From contig NZ_CP039435.1 in assembly GCF_005484585.1 (NCBI RefSeq), positions 1,922,001 through 1,986,000 of the forward strand: DNA of 64,000 nucleotides. Direction: 5' to 3'. The stretch is from Brevundimonas sp. SGAir0440. GTDB lineage: Bacteria; Pseudomonadota; Alphaproteobacteria; Caulobacterales; Caulobacteraceae. Both the position numbers and the translations under genes were made by a program. The number at the start of each line of letters is the position of its first letter. The first letter of the stretch is position 1. Shown piece after piece: positions 55,109 to 64,000 of this stretch. The notes under the pieces are model-generated. The model was given only the letters and a program-made list of their open reading frames with translations. It ran no database searches and was not told where the DNA came from.

Positions 55109-55929
55109 GCCCGCTGATTTCGACGACAGACCTCGCCGCGCGATTAGGCGCGCCGGACTTGCGGATCGTCGATGGCAGCTGGCACCTGGACCGCCGCGAC
55201 GCGCGCGCCGACTTTGAACAGACCCATATCCCTGGCGCCGTCTTTTTCGATCTGGACGCCATATCGGATAGAGGCAGCCCCCTGCCCCATATGATGCCGA
55301 CGCCAGAGGCCTTTGGCGCGGCGGTCGGGGCGCTGGGCCTCTCCGTCGACGACCAGATCGTCGTCTATGATACGGTCGGATTATTCTCGGCGGCGCGCGT
55401 CTGGTGGATGCTGAAGACGATGGGCGCGACAAGGGTTCACGTGCTCGACGGCGGCCTGCCGCGCTGGCGTGAAGACGGCCTGCGGACCGTTTCCGGGCCC
55501 TCGGGGAGCGAGACCGCAGCGTTTCGTGCCGAGGTCAAGGCCGACGCTGTCGCCTCGCTGGAAGATGTCCGCTCGGCGTTGTCCCACAACGCTCAGGTGG
55601 TCGACGCCCGCGGCGCACCGCGTTTCAAGGGCGCGGCGGCCGAACCCCGCGCCGGTGTTCGCAGCGGTCATATGCCCGGCGCGCTCAACCTTCCCTACGA
55701 CCGACTGCTAAACGACGACGTAACGATGAAGCGTGGGCTCGCCTTGGAACAGGCTTTCGCGGACGCCGGCGTGAATACCAGCCGACCCGTGATCACGACC
55801 TGCGGCTCCGGAGTGACGGCGGCCATCCTGACGCTGGGTCTGGCCGAACTCGGTCGTCCGTCGCGGCTTTACGACGGGTCCTGGGCCGAATGGGGCGCCC
55901 GGACGGACACCCCGGTCGCGACCGGATAG
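55105..55929 (+). CDS. sseA: 3-mercaptopyruvate/thiosulfate sulfurtransferase
   Basis: 274 residues from ATG 55105, coupled to the Cfa-like gene. Two rhodanese domains: the inactive N-terminal one has DARADFEQTHIPGAVFFDLD, and the C-terminal one has the active cysteine in VITTCGSGVTAAILTLGL, the CG(S/T)GVTA loop of mercaptopyruvate sulfurtransferases. It moves sulfane sulfur to cyanide or thiols, and may guard against oxidants. Its stop is one base from the convergent symporter gene. Confidence 0.92.
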   Translation: MSPLISTTDLAARLGAPDLRIVDGSWHLDRRDARADFEQTHIPGAVFFDLDAISDRGSPLPHMMPTPEAFGAAVGALGLSVDDQIVVYDTVGLFSAARVWWMLKTMGATRVHVLDGGLPRWREDGLRTVSGPSGSETAAFRAEVKADAVASLEDVRSALSHNAQVVDARGAPRFKGAAAEPRAGVRSGHMPGALNLPYDRLLNDDVTMKRGLALEQAFADAGVNTSRPVITTCGSGVTAAILTLGLAELGRPSRLYDGSWAEWGARTDTPVATG

Positions 55930-55930
55930 A

Positions 55931-57295
55931 TTAACTTGTGGTTCCGTGCTTCAGGCCGCGGCGAGCTGCACCCGGCAAACCTTCAGGCGCAGTCGGATCG
56001 GACGGCTCAGCGGTGTCATCGGTTTCACCCCGTGACACGACGGTCGCCAGAACCAGATCGCCCGTGACGTTCAGCGTCGTGCGGCACATGTCCAGGAAGC
56101 GGTCGACGCCCAGGATCAGGCCGATGCCCTCCGGCGGCACCTTCACCATCACCAGGATCATCGCCACGACCGGCAGCGAACCGGCCGGCACGCCTGCCGT
56201 GCCGATGCCGCCAAGGATGCAAACCAGCATGACCACGACCTGCTGCGTGATCGTCAGGTCGATGCCGAAGAACTGAGCGAGGAACAGCACGGTGACCCCC
56301 TCAAACAGGGCCGTGCCGTTCTGGTTGGCGGTGGCGCCGACCGTCAGGACGAAACGCGCGATCTTGCGCGGCAGGTGCAATTGCTCCTCGGCCGCCTTCA
56401 GCGACACCGGCAGAGACGCGTTGGACGAGGCGGTCGAGAAGGCCACCACCATCGGCTCACGCACGCCCTTGAAGAAGGCGATTGGCGAGCGGCCGGCCGC
56501 CAGCCAGATCACGAGCGGATAGACCACGAACATATGGATCGCCATGGCGCCCACAGCGACGCCGACGAATGCCGCCAAACGCACCAACAGGTCCCAACCG
56601 AACAGCGCCGCCAGGTTGAACATCAGACAGGCGATGGCCAGCGGCGCCAGTTTGATGAACAGATTGATCAAGGTCATGGAGACCTCGAAGATCCCCTGAA
56701 TCACTTCCTGCAGACGGTCCGTCGCCGGGCTCTTGGCCATGACCAGACCGATGCCGAAGAACAGGGCGAAGATCATCAGCGGCAGGATCGCATTCTCCGC
56801 CGCTGCGGTGACCGCGTTCGACGGCACCAGATCCAGGAAGAAGTCGCCCAGCTGGATCGAGCTGTCGCGCCCGGTCTGAACGATGCTGGCGGCGCCGTCC
56901 TTGCCCTGCTCCAACAGTTGCTGAGCCACCGCCGGATCGACGCCTCGCCCGGGTTGGAAGACGTTGACCATCACCAGACCGATGACCACCGCGATGCTGG
57001 ACACCACAACCGTCAAAAGCAGCGTCTTGATCCCCGCCCGTCCCAGCGAGCTGAGATCGCCCATCTCCGCCACCCCGACGACCAGAGCCGAGAACAGCAG
57101 CGGGATCACCATCATGAACAGCAGGCGCAGGAAGATCTGACCGATCGGCCCGGTCACGTTGTCCGTGAGCCAGACCACCCAGGCCGCATCGGCCCCGACC
57201 GCCAGATTGACCAGCAATCCCCCGATCAGACCGACCGCGAAACCGATCAACATCAGCCAGTGCAGCGCAAGGCCGCCGCGTTTCGTCTCGGTCAT
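55931..57295 (-). CDS. Dicarboxylate/amino acid:cation symporter (DAACS, GltP/DctA family)
   Basis: 454 residues with eight membrane segments and two re-entrant loops. Family marks are [66 protein letters not shown] and [39 protein letters not shown], the substrate and sodium-binding region. It takes up glutamate, aspartate or C4-dicarboxylates. An orphan amino-acid-binding lipoprotein gene lies upstream on the same strand, 33 bases away. Confidence 0.94.
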   Translation of the reverse strand: MTETKRGGLALHWLMLIGFAVGLIGGLLVNLAVGADAAWVVWLTDNVTGPIGQIFLRLLFMMVIPLLFSALVVGVAEMGDLSSLGRAGIKTLLLTVVVSSIAVVIGLVMVNVFQPGRGVDPAVAQQLLEQGKDGAASIVQTGRDSSIQLGDFFLDLVPSNAVTAAAENAILPLMIFALFFGIGLVMAKSPATDRLQEVIQGIFEVSMTLINLFIKLAPLAIACLMFNLAALFGWDLLVRLAAFVGVAVGAMAIHMFVVYPLVIWLAAGRSPIAFFKGVREPMVVAFSTASSNASLPVSLKAAEEQLHLPRKIARFVLTVGATANQNGTALFEGVTVLFLAQFFGIDLTITQQVVVMLVCILGGIGTAGVPAGSLPVVAMILVMVKVPPEGIGLILGVDRFLDMCRTTLNVTGDLVLATVVSRGETDDTAEPSDPTAPEGLPGAARRGLKHGTTS

Positions 57296-57328
57296 CTGTC
57301 CCCCAGGAAGCGATGCAAGCGTCGGCGC

Positions 57329-58435
57329 TTATCGGATCGGCAGGCCATAGATCAAGCCGGCCGGGCGCGCGTTCCATTGTGCGTTTAAACCGCGCGCCAG
57401 GTCGAGCGCCGATTGCGATCCCAGATTTCGCTCGAAAATCTCGCCATAGTTCCCGACGGCTTCGATCGCGTCCTTGGCCCAATCGTCGGACAGTCCCAGC
57501 ATGGGACCGAACTCGCCCTCGACGCCCAGCAAACGCCGGACACGCGGGTCGGTCGCGGTCTTAAACTGATCTTCGGCATTGGCCTTGGTGACGCCGAGTT
57601 CTTCGGCCAGCATCAGGGCGTTCAGGGTCCAGCGCACGGTCGAGGCCCAGCGTTCGTCGCCTGCCTTGACCACTGGGCCCAGCGGCTCCTTGGACGCGAC
57701 ATCGGACAGGATCACATGTTCGTTGGGATTGGTCAGCACAGTCCGCGCCGCAGCTAGCGCAGAGATGTCGGCGCTGAAGGCGTCGCAATCTTCACGGCCA
57801 TAGGCGTCGCGCGCCGCTTCCTCGGTCTCGAACACGACGGGCCGATATTCGATGCCGCGGGACCGGAAATAGTCGGCGGCGTTCGCCTGGGACGTCGAGC
57901 CCGACTGAACGCAAACCCGCGCGCCGGTCAGTTCAGTCGCGCTGTTCAGGTTCAGCGAACGCCGGACCAGGAAGCCCTGACCGTCATAGTAGTTGATCCC
58001 GGCGAACACGAACCCTTCGCCCGCGTCGCGGCTCATGGTCCAAGACGAGTTGCGCCAAAGCACATCGATCCGTCCGTCGTTCAGTGCCGTGAAGCGATCT
58101 GACGCCGACAGAGGCACGAACCGCACCGCATCGGCATCGCCCAGCACCGCCGCCGCCGTCGCGCGACAGAAGTCCACGTCGAAGCCGCGCCACTGACCGC
58201 GATTGTCGGTGTAAGCGAAGCCGACCAACCCCTGATGCACGCCGCAGTTCAGGCGACCGCGGCGTTTGATGGCGGCCAGCGTCGGGCTTTTCGCGACCGC
58301 CGTCGAAGACGTTTGCGCGGGCGTGGCAGGGCTGGCTTCCGGCGCAGGGCCGGCGTCCTTGCGCCCGCAAGCCGTCGTCATCAGCACAACGGCCACCGCT
58401 CCGATCGTCCAGCACCGCATCGCGTTCCTATCCAT
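57329..58435 (-). CDS. Polar amino-acid ABC transporter substrate-binding lipoprotein (orphan)
   Basis: 368 residues. The signal ends VVLMTTAC (lipobox). The mature protein is an AapJ-like SBP family 3: LNCGVHQGLVGFAYTDNRGQWRGFDVDFCRATAAAVLG, FTALNDGRIDVLWRNSSWTMSRDAG and a C-terminal YGEIFERNLG. AapJ normally comes with AapQMP permease and ATPase genes, none of which are here; instead it is followed by a DAACS symporter. The start may be the ATG at 58435 or 58420. Confidence 0.9.
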   Translation of the reverse strand: MDRNAMRCWTIGAVAVVLMTTACGRKDAGPAPEASPATPAQTSSTAVAKSPTLAAIKRRGRLNCGVHQGLVGFAYTDNRGQWRGFDVDFCRATAAAVLGDADAVRFVPLSASDRFTALNDGRIDVLWRNSSWTMSRDAGEGFVFAGINYYDGQGFLVRRSLNLNSATELTGARVCVQSGSTSQANAADYFRSRGIEYRPVVFETEEAARDAYGREDCDAFSADISALAAARTVLTNPNEHVILSDVASKEPLGPVVKAGDERWASTVRWTLNALMLAEELGVTKANAEDQFKTATDPRVRRLLGVEGEFGPMLGLSDDWAKDAIEAVGNYGEIFERNLGSQSALDLARGLNAQWNARPAGLIYGLPIR

Positions 58436-58500
58436 CGCCGCTTGCGCCCCGCTGGCTTTAGAGGCCTTTAGGGGCCGATCCGCAACCCATCGGAGGGGCC

Positions 58501-59679
58501 ATGTCGCCGCTTTCGGACCGCACCCGACTGATCGCCGCCGCCACGCAACGCGGCCAGGGCCGGCGCGGCGTCAATCCCCCGATCGAACGCGCCTCGACGA
58601 TGTTGAGCGACAGTGCAGCCGTCATGCGCGACGAGACCGATGGCCCGGCCTATGGCCTCAACGGGACCAGCGCCGCCCGCGATCTTCGCCGCGCCCTGGC
58701 CGACCTGGAAGGGGCAAAGGACGCCTTTCTGGTTCCGTCGGGCCTTGCGGCTGTCACGGTTCCGCTGCTGGCGCTTTTGAGACCGGGCGACGAGGTGATC
58801 ACAACGGACGCCGTCTATGGTCCGACGCGCCGTTTCCTAAGCCGATATCAATCGACCCGTGGCATCACGACCCGTTTCTTGCCCGCAGACGCAGATGCGC
58901 AGACTGTTCTGGCCGCCATCGGCGAACGCACGCGGCTGGTGCTGATGGAGTCGCCAGCCTCTCTCACATTCGAGATGGTCGATGTCGCCGCCGTGGCCCA
59001 GGCCTGCCGTGCACGAGGCGTCCTGACGGTGGTCGACAATACCTGGGCCGCCGGTCTGGCCTATCGTCCGCTGGCCCATGGCGTGGACGTCAGTGTTCAG
59101 GCCGTCACCAAATATGTCGGCGGCCATTCGGACGTGCTGATGGGCAGCATCGCTTCAAGCAACCCCGCCTGCCTGCGCGCTATCGGCGACACGATTGAGG
59201 ATCTCGGCTGGCATGTGTCCCCCGACGACGCCTGGCTGGCGCTGCGCGGCCTGCGGACCTTGCCGCTGCGCTATGCCGAACAGGCGCGGTCAGGCTTGAT
59301 CGTGGCGGAATGGCTGCAAGGTCGGCCCGAGATTTCCCGCGTCCTCTACCCGCCCCTGCCCGGCTCGATCGGTCATGATCTGTGGCGGCGAGATTTCACC
59401 GGCGCCGCGTCCCTGATGGGCGTGGTCATGAAGGGCGGCGACAGGGCGGCGGGTGAGGCCTTTCTGAACGCTCTGACCCTGTTCGGCCTTGGCTATTCCT
59501 GGGGCGGGTTCGAGAGCCTGATCACTCACGAAACCCATCAGATGGCCTACCGCAACGATCCGCCCGTGCTTGAGGGCGAACTGATCCGACTGCATGTCGG
59601 TCTTGAAGATCCTGCGGACCTCATCGCCGATCTGGAGCAGGGCCTCGCCGCCTTCACCGCCGCACTCACGGTTCCTTAA
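58501..59679 (+). CDS. metC: Cystathionine beta-lyase
   Basis: 392 residues, Cys/Met metabolism PLP enzyme. VNPPIERASTMLSDS is the family start, the PLP lysine is in VSVQAVTKYVGGHSDVLMGS, and GYSWGGFESLITH with RLHVGLEDPADLIADLEQGL are C-terminal hallmarks of the MetC-type lyase. It cleaves cystathionine to homocysteine in methionine synthesis. GGAGGGGCC lies directly before the ATG. Divergent from the SBP gene. Confidence 0.93.
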   Translation: MSPLSDRTRLIAAATQRGQGRRGVNPPIERASTMLSDSAAVMRDETDGPAYGLNGTSAARDLRRALADLEGAKDAFLVPSGLAAVTVPLLALLRPGDEVITTDAVYGPTRRFLSRYQSTRGITTRFLPADADAQTVLAAIGERTRLVLMESPASLTFEMVDVAAVAQACRARGVLTVVDNTWAAGLAYRPLAHGVDVSVQAVTKYVGGHSDVLMGSIASSNPACLRAIGDTIEDLGWHVSPDDAWLALRGLRTLPLRYAEQARSGLIVAEWLQGRPEISRVLYPPLPGSIGHDLWRRDFTGAASLMGVVMKGGDRAAGEAFLNALTLFGLGYSWGGFESLITHETHQMAYRNDPPVLEGELIRLHVGLEDPADLIADLEQGLAAFTAALTVP

Positions 59680-59702
59680 GCGCCGCAAAGGACTGTGCGC
59701 CC

Positions 59703-61049
59703 GTGCGTAAACCGCCCGTTCAGACCCCCGATGATTCTCCGCCGCTGTGGGAACAGTGGTCGGCGGGCTTCGTCGTCTTCATGCTGACCGGCGCCCTTAT
59801 CGCGCCCGTCATCGCGCCGACCCAGGTCGAGACGCCGATCCTGCGGTTCATCTGGCTGCCGGTCTATGCCGTCACCGCCGGCCTGATCGTCTTTCGCTTC
59901 GACAAGGTCATCCGCGCCTGGCCGGCATGGCTGATGATGTTCGCCCTCGTCGCCCTGTGTTTCGTCTCGAAATACTGGTCCATCGACCCCGAGGTCACGG
60001 AGCGCCGCGTCATCGCCATGGCGATCAACAGCGCCTTCGCCATCTATCTGGGCGCCCGCTTCCGCGACGACGCCCTGCCGCGCGTCCTGATGTATACCTG
60101 TCTGGTAATGGCGGTCGGCAGCCTGATCATGGTTTTCGGCTATCCGAAGGTCGGGGTGCACCAGTTCGACAACGCCGGCCTGTGGCGCGGCCTCTGGTAT
60201 GAGAAGAACCAGATGGGGCTGGTCATGGTGGTGGGCGCCGTCTCCGCCACAGCGACCTTGGCCGCCGATCATATCGCCGGACGCAGCCACCGGATCTGGA
60301 TCTGCCTGCTGACATTGGGCCTGACCACGCTTCTGGTGCTCGCCACCCAATCCAAGACATCGCTTCTGTGCTGGGGCCTGGGCCTGGGCATGATCGGGGG
60401 GTGGTGGGCGTTGAAACAGGGCGGCGCGGTCATCACCGTCATCGGCATCTGGTTTGCCGTCATCATTGCGGCGGGCGCAACCTGGCTGTGGAACTCCGAT
60501 TCCGCCGCGATCCTGGAGGCGTTGGGCAAGGACCCGTCCCTGACAGGCCGTACCCTGATCTGGGAAGCCTTGATGCGGAAGGTCGCAGAGCGCCCTTGGA
60601 CCGGATACGGCTTCAGCGCCTTCTGGGGCGTGGACTCGGTCCCCGCGCGCGAAATCCGCATCGAGACCCAGTGGCCCGTCCCCTCTGCCCACAACGGCTG
60701 GATCGACCTGCTCGTACAGCTGGGCTGGCCCGGTGCGGTGGCTGTGGGCGCCGTCATGGCGATCTCTGCGATCTTCGTCGTCGCGCGCACAAATGGGCTC
60801 GGTGCGCGCGAAGGCTATTGGAGCGTCGCTTATCTGGCGGTCTTCACGGCCCTAAGCCTGTCCGAGAGCGTCCTGCTGACCCACGCCAACCTGCCGTGGA
60901 TTCTGATGCTGGCGATTATGGCCCGCGCCGTGACCTTCGATCCGGCGCCGGTTCGTGCGCCGCTTGCTCGACCGGCGTCACGGGCCTACCAGACCCGGTC
61001 CCGAATCGCCTCAGACTATGTGAATGGCCGCCGACCTCTTCGCTTTTGA
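59703..61049 (+). CDS. O-antigen ligase/polymerase (Wzy_C) family membrane protein
   Basis: 448 residues with about ten membrane segments and the Wzy_C (O-antigen ligase-like) pattern: a large periplasmic loop holds SLTGRTLIWEALMRKVAERPWTGYGFSAFWG and SAHNGWIDLLVQLGWPGA, the H-N-G loop typical of WaaL/ExoQ-like proteins. It could ligate or polymerise surface polysaccharide; no other polysaccharide genes are adjacent. GTG start. Its last 26 bases overlap parE. Confidence 0.88.
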   Translation: MRKPPVQTPDDSPPLWEQWSAGFVVFMLTGALIAPVIAPTQVETPILRFIWLPVYAVTAGLIVFRFDKVIRAWPAWLMMFALVALCFVSKYWSIDPEVTERRVIAMAINSAFAIYLGARFRDDALPRVLMYTCLVMAVGSLIMVFGYPKVGVHQFDNAGLWRGLWYEKNQMGLVMVVGAVSATATLAADHIAGRSHRIWICLLTLGLTTLLVLATQSKTSLLCWGLGLGMIGGWWALKQGGAVITVIGIWFAVIIAAGATWLWNSDSAAILEALGKDPSLTGRTLIWEALMRKVAERPWTGYGFSAFWGVDSVPAREIRIETQWPVPSAHNGWIDLLVQLGWPGAVAVGAVMAISAIFVVARTNGLGAREGYWSVAYLAVFTALSLSESVLLTHANLPWILMLAIMARAVTFDPAPVRAPLARPASRAYQTRSRIASDYVNGRRPLRF

Positions 61050-63108
61050 CGACGAACCCGAAGCTCGCAAACCCGAGCCGCCCAAGCCTGTTGTGGCAGC
61101 TCCGCCTGCGGCTGCGCCCGCTATCGTCCCAACGCCCGCGCCGCCTGCTGTTCAGGCCACGGCCACGACCGCGGCGGCCACCGGCTATTCCGCTTCCTCC
61201 ATCGAGGTGTTGGAAGGGCTGGAACCTGTTCGCAAACGCCCCGGCATGTATATCGGCGGCACCGACGAGCGCGCCCTGCACCACCTGTTCGCCGAAGTCC
61301 TGGACAACGCCATGGACGAGGCGGTGGCCAAACACGCCAAGCTGATCACCGTCGATCTGGACGCCGACGGCTATCTTTCGGTGCGCGATGACGGTCGCGG
61401 CATCCCGGTCGATCCGCATCCGAAACATCCCGGCAAGTCGGCGCTGGAAGTCGTCATGACGGTCTTGCACTCAGGCGGCAAGTTTTCCGGCAAAGCCTAT
61501 GAAACGTCTGGCGGTTTGCACGGCGTCGGCGTCTCGGTCGTCAACGCCCTGAGCGAAGGCGTCGAGGTGACCGTCTGGCGCGACGGCTTCGAGTGGAAAC
61601 AGGCCTTCAGCCGCGGCCACGTCCTGGCCCCGATCCAGCAGATCGGTCCTTCCAAAAAGCGCGGCACCCAGATCCGCTTCAAGCCCGACGACGAAATCTT
61701 CGGCATGGGCGCGGCCTTCAAGCCGGCGCGCCTGTTCCGCATGGCGCGGTCAAAAGCCTATCTGTTCCGCGGCGTTGAGATTCGCTGGACCTGCGCGCCA
61801 GAGCGGATCACCGACTCCACGCCCGCCCAGGCCAGTCTGCACTTCCCCGGCGGCCTGGCCGACGCCCTGGCCGACCGCATCGGTCAGCTGGAAACCGTCA
61901 CCCCCACCTTCGCCGGCCGCGCCGAGCGTCAAGGCGAAGCGGGCGCCTTCGAGTGGGCTGTCACCTGGTCGCCCGCCGGTTTCGGCGAGGCGGACGGCTT
62001 CATCCAGTCCTACTGCAACACCGTCTCAACGCCCGATGGCGGCACGCACGAGGCCGGATTCCGCGCCGCCCTGGTCAAAGGGCTCAAGGCCTACGGCGAA
62101 CTGACCAATGAGAAGCGCGCAGGCGTCATCACGGCCGAGGACGTCATCGCCAATGCTGGCGCCCTGATCAGCGTCTTCATCCGCAATCCCGAGTTCCAGG
62201 GGCAGACCAAGGACCGCCTGTCCTCGCCCGAAGGGGCGCGGATCGTCGAACAGCTGCTGCGTGACCCGCTGGACCACTGGCTGACCGAAAGCCCAAAACA
62301 GGCCAACGCCCTGCTCGGCTTCGTCATCGACCGCGCCGAAGAACGCCTGCGCCGCCGCAAGGACAAGGAGGTCCAGCGCGCCGCCGCCACCCGCAAGCTG
62401 CGCCTGCCCGGCAAGCTGTCGGACTGCAGCCGCCAGGCCGCCGAGGGCACCGAACTGTTCATCGTCGAAGGCGATTCGGCCGGCGGTTCGGCCAAACAGG
62501 CGCGCGACCGCACGACTCAGGCGATCCTGCCCCTGCGCGGCAAGATCCTGAATGTCGCGTCCGCCACCGCCGACAAGCTGCGTGCCAATGTCGAACTGTC
62601 CGACCTGGCGCTGGCCCTGGGCGTCCAGCCCGGCAACCGATTCAACATCGATGATCTGCGCTACGAGCGGATCGTCATCATGACCGACGCCGACGTGGAC
62701 GGGGCCCACATCGCAGCCCTACTGATCACCTTCTTCTACCGCGTCATGCCCGAGACGATCCGTCAGGGTCGGGTCTTCATGGCCCTGCCGCCGCTCTATC
62801 GCATCAGCGCCGGGCCACTGAGCGAATACGCACGCGACGACGCCCACCGCGACGAACTGCTGGCGACCGTGTTCAAGGGCAAGAAAACCGAAATCGGCCG
62901 GTTCAAGGGCCTGGGTGAAATGATGGCCTCCCAGCTCAAGGAGACCACCATGGATCCCAAGAAACGCACCCTGGCCCGCATTACGGTGCCCGACGCCGAA
63001 GCGAGCATCGAAGACCTTGTCGAACGCCTGATGGGCAAGCGCGCCGACGCCCGCTTCCAGTTCATTCAGGAAAACGCCCAGTTCGTGAAAGAAGAACTCG
63101 ACGTCTAG
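61024..63108 (+). CDS. parE: DNA topoisomerase IV subunit B
   Basis: 694 residues. After a 60-residue Pro/Ala-rich leader, the GHKL ATPase starts SSIEVLEGLEPVRKRPGMYIGGTDERALHHLFAEVLDNAMDE and has KSALEVVMTVLHSGGKF; the TOPRIM part has LFIVEGDSAGGSAKQARDRTTQAILPLRGKI and IMTDADVDGAHI. ParE rather than GyrB because it lacks the GyrB-style C-terminal insert and has the AKQARDR form. It decatenates chromosomes with ParC. Its 5' end overlaps the O-antigen ligase gene by 26 bases. Confidence 0.95.
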   Translation: MAADLFAFDDEPEARKPEPPKPVVAAPPAAAPAIVPTPAPPAVQATATTAAATGYSASSIEVLEGLEPVRKRPGMYIGGTDERALHHLFAEVLDNAMDEAVAKHAKLITVDLDADGYLSVRDDGRGIPVDPHPKHPGKSALEVVMTVLHSGGKFSGKAYETSGGLHGVGVSVVNALSEGVEVTVWRDGFEWKQAFSRGHVLAPIQQIGPSKKRGTQIRFKPDDEIFGMGAAFKPARLFRMARSKAYLFRGVEIRWTCAPERITDSTPAQASLHFPGGLADALADRIGQLETVTPTFAGRAERQGEAGAFEWAVTWSPAGFGEADGFIQSYCNTVSTPDGGTHEAGFRAALVKGLKAYGELTNEKRAGVITAEDVIANAGALISVFIRNPEFQGQTKDRLSSPEGARIVEQLLRDPLDHWLTESPKQANALLGFVIDRAEERLRRRKDKEVQRAAATRKLRLPGKLSDCSRQAAEGTELFIVEGDSAGGSAKQARDRTTQAILPLRGKILNVASATADKLRANVELSDLALALGVQPGNRFNIDDLRYERIVIMTDADVDGAHIAALLITFFYRVMPETIRQGRVFMALPPLYRISAGPLSEYARDDAHRDELLATVFKGKKTEIGRFKGLGEMMASQLKETTMDPKKRTLARITVPDAEASIEDLVERLMGKRADARFQFIQENAQFVKEELDV

Positions 63109-63156
63109 CGGCCTCGCGGCCCTTCCAACGCACGACGACGCCTGACAAAAGGGGGC

Positions 63157-64000
63157 ATGCAGACGCCCGCTCCCTCCACCGCTGTGCTTGACGAACTGAA
63201 GGCCGCGCTCGGTCCGGGCGGCTGGACCCAGGACCCGGACGTCATCGCGCCGCATCTGACCGAATGGCGCAATCGCTGGACGGGCGACACGCCGATCCTG
63301 CTGACCCCCCGTTCGACGGACGAGGTCGCGCACACCGTGACGATCTGCGCACGGGAAGGCGTGGCGATCACACCCCAAGGCGGCGGCACGGGACTGGTCG
63401 GCGGCCAGATTCCCTTCGGCGAGGTCCTGCTGTCGACCCGCAAGATGCGCGCCGTCCGCGATGTGACCCCGCTCGACGACGCCATGACGGTCGAGGCCGG
63501 CCTGACCTTGCTGGAGGCGCAGCAGGCGGCGACGGCGGCCGGCCGCTATTTCCCGCTCAGCCTGGCGGCTGAAGGCTCGGCCACCATCGGCGGCGTCATC
63601 TCCACCAACGCCGGGGGCACCCAGGTTCTTCGCTACGGCATGATGCGCGACCTGGTCTTGGGCCTTGAGGCGGTCATGCCCAACGGCGAGATCTTGCGGG
63701 GCCTGAAGCGTCTGCGCAAGGACAACACCGGCTACGACCTGAAACAACTGCTGATCGGCGCCGAGGGCACATTGGGCGTCGTGACCGCCGCCACCCTGAA
63801 GCTGTTCCCCATCATGCGCTCGCGCGCCGTCGCGGTGGTCGGACTGGAAACCGCCGCCGCCTCGGTTGAACTGCTCGCGCGCGCCAAGGCCGAGACGGGC
63901 GGCGGGGTCGAGGCGTTCGAGCTGATGAAGCGCCTGGGCATGGAACTGGTGCTCAAGAACATCCCCGACACCCGCGAACCGCTGGAGTCGATGCCCGACT
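63157..64000 (+). CDS. FAD-binding oxidoreductase (D-2-hydroxyacid dehydrogenase family), 3' end outside window
   Basis: 281 codons are present. The PCMH-type FAD-binding domain is clear: ITPQGGGTGLVGGQIPFGEVLLST, PLSLAAEGSATIGGVISTNAGGTQVLRYGMMRDLVLGLEAV and DNTGYDLKQLLIGAEGTLGVVTAATLKLFP. This matches the GlcD/D-lactate/D-2-hydroxyglutarate dehydrogenase family. Substrate specificity sits in the missing C-terminal part. The ATG at 63157 follows AAAAGGGGGC with a short spacing. It lies 48 bases after parE. Confidence 0.9.
   Translation, partial: MQTPAPSTAVLDELKAALGPGGWTQDPDVIAPHLTEWRNRWTGDTPILLTPRSTDEVAHTVTICAREGVAITPQGGGTGLVGGQIPFGEVLLSTRKMRAVRDVTPLDDAMTVEAGLTLLEAQQAATAAGRYFPLSLAAEGSATIGGVISTNAGGTQVLRYGMMRDLVLGLEAVMPNGEILRGLKRLRKDNTGYDLKQLLIGAEGTLGVVTAATLKLFPIMRSRAVAVVGLETAAASVELLARAKAETGGGVEAFELMKRLGMELVLKNIPDTREPLESMPD

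Overview
The window is a GC-rich (roughly two-thirds G+C), gene-dense piece of an alphaproteobacterial chromosome, almost certainly from the Caulobacteraceae and most like Brevundimonas. The evidence is gene content and order: hemA (ALA synthase, C4 pathway), glyA-nrdR-rib operon-nusB-thiL-hppA, yceD-plsX-fabH-ihfA-merR, an NDUFS4-like complex I subunit, a two-domain cold-shock protein, glnB-glnA and a TatABC set. No insertion sequence, prophage, CRISPR array or plasmid gene was seen. Four tRNA genes are present (Pro-GGG, Glu-TTC, Pro-TGG, Arg-TCT), all with an encoded CCA. The longest gene-free stretch is about 260 bases.

Layout. 1-4.9 kb: yaaA (cut by the window edge), bpt, motB, a 3-hydroxyisobutyrate dehydrogenase-like gene, and hemB coupled to an acetyltransferase. 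5-8 kb: an exported lipoprotein-like methyltransferase, hemA with a Fur-like site in front, a small DUF6898-type gene and a GNAT gene. 8-14 kb: a long co-directional run of glyA, nrdR, a RibD reductase-only gene, ribE, a RibB gene with a degenerate RibA half, ribH, nusB and thiL, mostly joined by 1-4 base overlaps. 14-21.7 kb: hppA, bamE, a cytochrome bc1 assembly chaperone, DUF177, plsX, fabH, ihfA and a MerR regulator. 21.7-30 kb: tRNA-Pro, two tiny membrane proteins, ctaA, phoX, rplM-rpsI, argC, msrB and phaC. 30-35.4 kb: recJ, tRNAs, the double cold-shock protein, DUF192, NDUFS4-like and trhO.

35.4-39.7 kb is the most distinctive block: an ECF sigma factor of the RpoE/ChrR (singlet-oxygen) type with its ChrR anti-sigma factor and a DUF1295 membrane protein, divergent from a COG2907 FAD oxidoreductase plus DUF1365 pair. 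The short intergenic region carries two divergent promoters with the spacing expected for this sigma factor. A photolyase, a cyclopropane-fatty-acid-synthase-like methyltransferase and a sulfurtransferase at 52.4-55.9 kb are families of the same known regulon, so the window holds a two-locus photo-oxidative stress and lipid-modification module.

39.7-48 kb: nnrD, glnB-glnA, tatABC, rnhA, an MFS exporter and an NfeD/SPFH pair. 47.8-52.3 kb: an envelope operon, kdsA-hldE-hldD-DUF3089 (Kdo and heptose for LPS core). 55.9-64 kb: a dicarboxylate/amino-acid symporter, an orphan amino-acid-binding protein, metC, an O-antigen ligase family protein, parE, and the start of an FAD-linked 2-hydroxyacid dehydrogenase.

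Two housekeeping genes (glyA, hppA) are each broken by one missing G inside a G run. This is more likely a sequence error than biology. Motif-level oddities worth checking are the RibBA lacking all zinc cysteines of its GTP cyclohydrolase half, the RibD lacking its deaminase half, the ChrR lacking three of four zinc ligands in its sigma-binding domain, and the DUF3089 hydrolase whose nucleophile serine reads as glutamate.
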